In this document: positions 59,619 to 64,000 of the stretch, piece after piece
How positions within the stretch are numbered: the first letter of the stretch is position 1
Layout of the letters: the number at the start of each line of letters is the position of its first letter
From: Sanguibacter suaedae
GTDB lineage: Bacteria; Actinomycetota; Actinomycetes; Actinomycetales; Cellulomonadaceae
Direction: 5' to 3'
Assembly: GCF_016342785.1 (NCBI RefSeq)
Contig: NZ_JAEINH010000010.1
Span: forward strand, 1-64,000
DNA: 64,000 bases
Translations under genes and position numbers: made by a program
The notes under the pieces: model-generated
Database searches by the model: none
What the model was told of the DNA's origin: nothing
What the model saw: only the letters and a program-made list of their open reading frames with translations

Positions 59619-59775
59619 GACCCCATGGTCGCAGAGCGTCCTGGTGGGGAGTTCTCCCCTCCGGCACGGTGTCCTCGGGGCGGACCCGTCGGCTATCTTG
59701 AACTGCGCACCCGACGCAGTGGGCGCGAGGGGCTGCGTCGATCGCGCCGTCCCGCACGCAGAGAGCCGGGAGAAC

Positions 59776-60933
59776 ATGCGCCACTTCGCCACCTTGAGCG
59801 CGTCCGAGATCGACCGCCTGTTCTTCCGCGCACCGGAGGACTTCGGCACGGACAGCGACCCCCACGTCCTCGCCATGGCGCTCGGCGCCACCCTGTACAG
59901 CCCCGGGACGCGCCCGCGCCTCGCGGAGGACATCGCCAAGCGAGCGGCGGCCGGTGTCGTGTCCGTCGTCGTGTGCCTCGAGGACTCGATCTCCGACGAC
60001 GACGTCCCGGCCGCCGAGCGCAACGTCGTCGCCCAGCTCCGCGCCTACGCGCAGACCGGCGCCACGGGGCCCCTCGTCTTCGTCCGGGTACGGAACCCCG
60101 AGCAGATCCCGCTCGTCGCCGACGGCCTGGGCGAGCACCTGGGGATCCTCGCGGGGTTCGTGGTCCCCAAGTTCCTCCAGGACAACGGCATCGAGTACCT
60201 CGAGGCGATCGAGGCCGTCAACGCCCGCTCCGGCCGTCGCCTGTACGCCATGCCGGTCCTCGAGTCCCCGACGCTCGCCTTCGCCGAGACGCGGAGCACC
60301 GAGCTCGCCGGCATCCAGACGGTGCTGCAGAAGTACCGGGACACGGTCCTCGCCGTCCGGATCGGTGCGACCGACCTCTCCGCCGCGTTCGGTCTGCGGC
60401 GCAACCGTGAGCTGACCATCTACCACGTCCACGTCATCGCGGCCGTCATCGCGGACATCGTCAACGTCCTCGGGCGAGCCGACGAGACCGGGTTCGTCAT
60501 CACCGGACCCGTCTGGGAGTACTTCGCCCAGCACGAGCGCCTCTTCAAGCCGCAGCTCCGCGAGACACCCTTCGCCGAGCACGACGAGGAGAAGCTGCGG
60601 CAGCGGATGATCGCCGACGACCTCGACGGGCTCATCCGCGAGGTGGTCCTCGACCAGGCGAACGGCCTCACCGGCAAGACCGTCATCCACCCCTCGCACG
60701 TCGCGGCCGTCCATGCGCTGTCCGTGGTGTCCCACGAGGAGTACGTCGACGCGTGCGACGTCCTCGCCGCGGACCGCGGTGGCGCGAAGGCGTCGGAGTA
60801 CCGGAACAAGATGAACGAGAGCAAGCCGCACCGGGCCTGGGCCACCCAGCTCCTGCGGCGCGCCCAGGTGTTCGGCGTGATCCGTGAGGACGTGAGCTTC
60901 GTGGACGTCCTCAGCGCGAGCCAGACCTCGTGA
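59776..60933 (+). CDS. HpcH/HpaI aldolase (citrate-lyase-like) of the Ter operon
   Basis: This 385-residue TIM-barrel enzyme belongs to the citrate lyase beta-like group: LYSPGTRPRLAEDIAKR near the start, VVVCLEDSISDDD (metal Glu/Asp), LVFVRVRNP (substrate arginines), VVPKFLQDNGIEYLEAIE, and MPVLESPTLAF. Its C-terminal extension is specific to the Ter-linked family, which in published analysis belongs to a predicted nucleoside-like metabolite pathway. ATG at 59776 follows CGGGAG. A -10-like TATCTT (59694-59699) lies upstream. Its stop overlaps the PRTase start (GTGA). Confidence 0.88.
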   Translation: MRHFATLSASEIDRLFFRAPEDFGTDSDPHVLAMALGATLYSPGTRPRLAEDIAKRAAAGVVSVVVCLEDSISDDDVPAAERNVVAQLRAYAQTGATGPLVFVRVRNPEQIPLVADGLGEHLGILAGFVVPKFLQDNGIEYLEAIEAVNARSGRRLYAMPVLESPTLAFAETRSTELAGIQTVLQKYRDTVLAVRIGATDLSAAFGLRRNRELTIYHVHVIAAVIADIVNVLGRADETGFVITGPVWEYFAQHERLFKPQLRETPFAEHDEEKLRQRMIADDLDGLIREVVLDQANGLTGKTVIHPSHVAAVHALSVVSHEEYVDACDVLAADRGGAKASEYRNKMNESKPHRAWATQLLRRAQVFGVIREDVSFVDVLSASQTS

Positions 60934-62534
60934 GCGCGGCGCAGGTCCCCGCCGTCGGGGAGACCGCGACGACCGCGACGGCCGCGACGACATGGACGGG
61001 GACGTGGGTCGCGGACCGCCTGGGCATCGGGGTCGAGACCGTGGACGCGCCCGTAGGGGTGCCGCTCGACGCGCTCGTCGGGCTCGCGGTCCGCCGCAAC
61101 CCGCGGCGCGCCCACCTGCTCGTGTCCACGGTCCTCGGGAAGCACGTGCCCACGTCCCCGACCGTCGTCCACCAGGCGGGTGTGCTCCTCGGGCACCTCG
61201 TCGCCGATGTCGTCGCGGGCAGCGGCACCGTGCCCGACGCCGCACGCGCCGCCGGTCTCGCCGACGCCCTGCGCGACGCCCTCGGGGCGACCGGCCCTCG
61301 GACCGTCGCGGCGGCGCGACGCTTCGCGGACGCCGTCGCCGCCAGCGCCCCGCGCGCAGCCTCCGGCGACCCGCTGCACCTGCTCGCGGGGACGGCCGTC
61401 CTCGGGTACGCCGAGACCGCCACCGCCCTCGGGCACAGCGTCGCCCGCGCCCTCGGCGTCCCGTCGGTGCACTCCACCCGTCGCCCGGTCGACGGAGTGA
61501 CGCCCGCAGCCGGTTTCGCCGAGGAGCACTCGCACGCGACCGACCACCTCGTGCTCCCCGAGGACCCCCGCCTGCTCGACCGCGCCAGCACCCTCGTGCT
61601 CGTCGACGACGAGATCTCCACCGGGCGCACCGCGCTCAACACCATCGCCGCGCTGGACGCCGTCCGGCACCGCGAGCGCTACGTCGTCGCAGCCCTCATC
61701 GACCTGCGGTCCGCCGCCGACCGCGGCACGTTCGCGGCGCTCTCCGAGAGGCTCGGGGTGCGGATCGACGTCGTGGCGCTCGCGTCCGGCACCATCACGC
61801 TCCCGGACGGTCTCCTCGAGCGGGCGGCGTCGCTCGTCGCGTCGGTGACCGCGACGCCGGTCGCGCCCGCCGGTCCGTCCGCACCGGATGCCGTCCCCGC
61901 CTCCGCGGGGCCCGACGGCGGGGCGCGCGGCCTCGCGCCGCGCGAGGTCCCCACCTGGGGTGCGGGCGTGCGCGACGGCGGACGCCACGGGTTCACGCCC
62001 GCCGACGAGACCACCCTCGAGGCGGCTGCGACCGCCGCGGCCGAGAGCCTGCGGTCCTCCCTCACCGGCGACCGGGTCCTCGTCCTCGGGTTCGAGGAGC
62101 TCATGTACGCGCCCCTCCTCCTCGGCCGGGCCCTCGAGTCGCTCGCCTCCGGCACGACCGGGCCGGGCTCGGCGCCCGGCCCGGCGCTCGAGGTGCGCTG
62201 CTCCACGACCACCCGGTCACCGGTCCTCGCCGTCGACGAGGCGGGGTACGCCCTGCGCACCACCCTGGAGTTCCCCGCGCACGACGACCCCGCCGACGGA
62301 CCGGGACCGCGGTTCGCGCACAACGTCGCACCCGGGACGGACCCGACGCGACGGTTCACCGACATCGTCCTCGTCGTCGACTCCGTCGGGGACACCCCTG
62401 AGCTCCGGGCTCCGGGCGGGCTCCTCGACCGGCTCGCCGAGAGCTGCGACCAGGTGCACCTCGCCGTCGTCCCGTCGTACGTCCCCGCCCAGCGCACCAG
62501 AACCAGCCCCACCACCGAGGAGCACACCCTGTGA
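60930..62534 (+). CDS. Ter-operon phosphoribosyltransferase with TRSP domain
   Basis: This 534-residue protein has an N-terminal PRTase-2 domain, with the PRPP loop LVLVDDEISTGRTALNT at about 221-236, preceded by GYAETATALGHSVARAL. A roughly 60-residue Ala/Pro-rich linker leads to a C-terminal TRSP domain (about 360-520; RVLVLGFEELMYAPLLLGRAL, then TTTRSP near 430). It would attach a base or other group to PRPP-derived ribose in the predicted Ter metabolite. GTG at 60930 and its stop are both coupled to neighbours by GTGA overlaps. Confidence 0.85.
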   Translation: MSAAQVPAVGETATTATAATTWTGTWVADRLGIGVETVDAPVGVPLDALVGLAVRRNPRRAHLLVSTVLGKHVPTSPTVVHQAGVLLGHLVADVVAGSGTVPDAARAAGLADALRDALGATGPRTVAAARRFADAVAASAPRAASGDPLHLLAGTAVLGYAETATALGHSVARALGVPSVHSTRRPVDGVTPAAGFAEEHSHATDHLVLPEDPRLLDRASTLVLVDDEISTGRTALNTIAALDAVRHRERYVVAALIDLRSAADRGTFAALSERLGVRIDVVALASGTITLPDGLLERAASLVASVTATPVAPAGPSAPDAVPASAGPDGGARGLAPREVPTWGAGVRDGGRHGFTPADETTLEAAATAAAESLRSSLTGDRVLVLGFEELMYAPLLLGRALESLASGTTGPGSAPGPALEVRCSTTTRSPVLAVDEAGYALRTTLEFPAHDDPADGPGPRFAHNVAPGTDPTRRFTDIVLVVDSVGDTPELRAPGGLLDRLAESCDQVHLAVVPSYVPAQRTRTSPTTEEHTL

Positions 62535-63793
62535 CCGTCGAGACAGCACCGAGCTCCGCACCGCACGCCACCCGGGGTGGCGACGCGACCGCGCTGCCCG
62601 CGCCGCTCCACGGCCCCACCTTCGGGTCCTACGGGGCGCACGAGGTCGAGTGGCTCCTCAGCGACCTCTCCGACGTCGAGCTCGAGGCCCCCACCGAGGA
62701 GCGCGAGGAGGCCATCCAGTCCGGTGGCGCCCACTACGCCGAGTCCCTCCCCGTGGAGTACCAGCCCACCCCCGAGTACCAGGACCTCTTCCACAGCGCC
62801 CTGCGCGCGTCGGCCGCGCGGCTCGCCCACGCGGTGGGCGTCGTCACCGAGCTCGCGCTCGCGGAGCGCGGGGAGCGCACCGTCCTCGTGTCGTTGGCCC
62901 GCGCCGGGACGCCCGTCGGCATCCTCATGAAGCGGTGGGCCAGCTACGCGCACGGCCTGACGCTCCCGCACTACGCGGCGAGCATCGTCCGTGGACGGGG
63001 CATCGACGAGGTCGCCCTCGCGTACCTCGCCCAGCACCACGACCCGGCGGACGTGCTGTTCGTCGACGGGTGGACGGGCAAGGGGGCCATCGCACGCGAG
63101 CTCGACGCGGCCGTGGAGCGCGCGAACGCGGCGCTCGGCCTGGGGGAGCGCGGCTTCTCCGGTGAGCCGGCGGTCCTCGCCGACCCCGGGCACTGCGTCC
63201 GGCTCTTCGGGACGCGCGAGGACTACCTCATCCCGTCGGCGTGCCTGAACTCCACGGTCTCCGGCCTCGTGTCGCGGACGGTGCTCAACGACCGGCTCAT
63301 CGGTCCCGGCATGTTCCACGGCGCCAAGTTCTACGCCGACCTCGCGGACGCGGACGTCTCGGCGGAGTTCCTCGACGTCGTGAGCGCCCAGTTCTCCGAG
63401 GTGGCCGACACCGTGCGGGCCGACGTGGCGGCGCGGCAGGACGCTCCCGAGCCGGACGTCACCTGGGCCGGGTGGGCCGCGGTCGAGCAGATCAGCGAGT
63501 CCTACGGTCTCGGCGACGTGAACCTCGTGAAGCCTGGCGTGGGGGAGACCACGCGGGTGCTGCTGCGTCGCGTCCCGTGGAAGGTCCTCGTGCGTGCGGA
63601 CGCCGCCGCCGAGCTCGGCCACGTGCGCCTGCTCGCCGAGCAGCGGGGCGTCGACGTGGAGGAGGTCGCCGATCTCCCGTACAGCTGCGTGGGACTGATC
63701 CACCCGCGGTTCACGCGCGGGGCGACGGGAGCGGACGGGACGGCGGCGGCCGACGCCGCCCCGGTCGAGCAGGGCGAGGTGGCTTCCAGGTGA
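62531..63793 (+). CDS. Ter-operon StiP/PRTase-1 with PELOTA RNA-binding domain
   Basis: This 420-residue protein is the StiP family, once called a cysteine protease and later reinterpreted as a phosphoribosyltransferase-like fold. It has FGSYGAHEVEWLLSDLSDVEL at the start, LVSLARAGTPVGILMKRW, HYAASIVRGRGID, FVDGWTGKGAI (PRPP-loop-like) and MFHGAKFYADLADAD. A C-terminal PELOTA-type domain (about 325-400) contains DVNLVKPGVGETTRVLLRR and HVRLLAEQRGVDVEEV, predicted to bind RNA. It starts GTG at 62531 by overlap with the upstream stop. Confidence 0.85.
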   Translation: MTVETAPSSAPHATRGGDATALPAPLHGPTFGSYGAHEVEWLLSDLSDVELEAPTEEREEAIQSGGAHYAESLPVEYQPTPEYQDLFHSALRASAARLAHAVGVVTELALAERGERTVLVSLARAGTPVGILMKRWASYAHGLTLPHYAASIVRGRGIDEVALAYLAQHHDPADVLFVDGWTGKGAIARELDAAVERANAALGLGERGFSGEPAVLADPGHCVRLFGTREDYLIPSACLNSTVSGLVSRTVLNDRLIGPGMFHGAKFYADLADADVSAEFLDVVSAQFSEVADTVRADVAARQDAPEPDVTWAGWAAVEQISESYGLGDVNLVKPGVGETTRVLLRRVPWKVLVRADAAAELGHVRLLAEQRGVDVEEVADLPYSCVGLIHPRFTRGATGADGTAAADAAPVEQGEVASR

Positions 63794-64000
63794 GCCGCAC
63801 CACCGCTCGGACCGCCGACGTGCGCCGGGCCGCCGACGCCGTGCTGCCCGTGGTGGCGGCGTGCGACCTCGACCGGACGCTCGTCTACTCGCGCAAGGCC
63901 GCGCGGCTCGGCCTCCCCGACGGTACCCACGAGGAGCTCGTGCGGGACCTCGCCTGCGTGGAGATCTACGAGAGCGAACCCCTCTCCTACGTGACGCAGG
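63790..64000 (+). CDS. HAD-superfamily phosphatase (partial)
   Basis: The first 70 codons of a HAD hydrolase: AACDLDRTLVYS contains the nucleophile Asp and D-x-D-x-T/S-type motif near residues 25-30, followed by a cap-like stretch. The frame is cut by the window end. GTG at 63790 overlaps the StiP stop (GTGA), making it the fourth coupled gene. Ter operons normally continue with such a HAD enzyme and an ATP-grasp ligase. Confidence 0.75.
   Translation, partial: MSRTTARTADVRRAADAVLPVVAACDLDRTLVYSRKAARLGLPDGTHEELVRDLACVEIYESEPLSYVTQ

Overview
The window is very GC-rich, with GTG starts, short or overlapping gene junctions and several leaderless-looking promoters. It carries a BldC regulator, a DUF3073 protein, a surface protein ending in an LAVTG sorting signal, and mycobacterial-type lipid genes. 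Together these point to a high-GC Actinomycetota chromosome, most likely Micrococcales (Cellulomonas/Sanguibacter-like). The genus cannot be fixed from the sequence alone. No rRNA, CRISPR array, prophage or IS transposase is visible.

Layout. 0.1-6.8 kb: a nucleotidyltransferase, an orphan membrane-anchored protein framed by two copies of a 70-bp palindromic repeat, the RNA ligase RtcB, a GH114-like lipoprotein, a GNAT enzyme, a flavin monooxygenase and a membrane protein. 6.9-9.7 kb: a probable accessory pair, a PD-(D/E)XK nuclease-DUF2075 helicase-like fusion and a DUF3800 protein. 9.7-16.3 kb: a lipid module (MaoC-FabG-thiolase operon, divergent TetR, large acyl-CoA oxidase/dehydrogenase). 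16.4-32.6 kb: transporter, DUF2599 lipoprotein, phosphopantetheinyl transferase, PurL, a flavin reductase with a divergent TetR and a perfect operator, a three-gene phosphodiesterase/hydrolase/acetyltransferase operon, an ArsR-led operon, an acyl-CoA synthetase and a lipoprotein. 32.8-45.2 kb: NADP-glutamate dehydrogenase behind a 38-bp palindrome, a giant MalT-like LuxR regulator, a sortase-type surface protein, an RNB ribonuclease with an SCP2-like partner, and a 1580-residue secreted nuclease/5'-nucleotidase. 45.3-52.1 kb: TerD-vWA protein, PurF, PurM, DUF3073, BldC, DUF3618 and holin-like envelope proteins, and tRNA-Glu, -Asp and -Phe. 52.2-54.7 kb: a mini-metallopeptidase, GalE and an unknown. 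54.8-64.0 kb: a lipoprotein, then the Ter stress locus (TerD, TerC-like, TerD, tandem TerD, and an operon of HpcH/HpaI lyase, PRTase-TRSP, StiP-PELOTA and a HAD phosphatase cut by the window end).

Functional links. The MaoC/FabG/thiolase/acyl-CoA oxidase set can run a fatty-acid beta-oxidation or chain-remodelling cycle under the local TetR. PurL, PurF and PurM supply three steps of purine synthesis. The Ter locus couples Ca2+-binding TerD proteins to an operon predicted in published comparative genomics to make a nucleoside-like metabolite. It is the most system-like part of the window. The main unexplained items are the 70-bp palindromic repeat family and its architectural twin at 27.55 kb, the 11-bp direct repeats in front of bldC, and the nuclease-helicase/DUF3800 pair.
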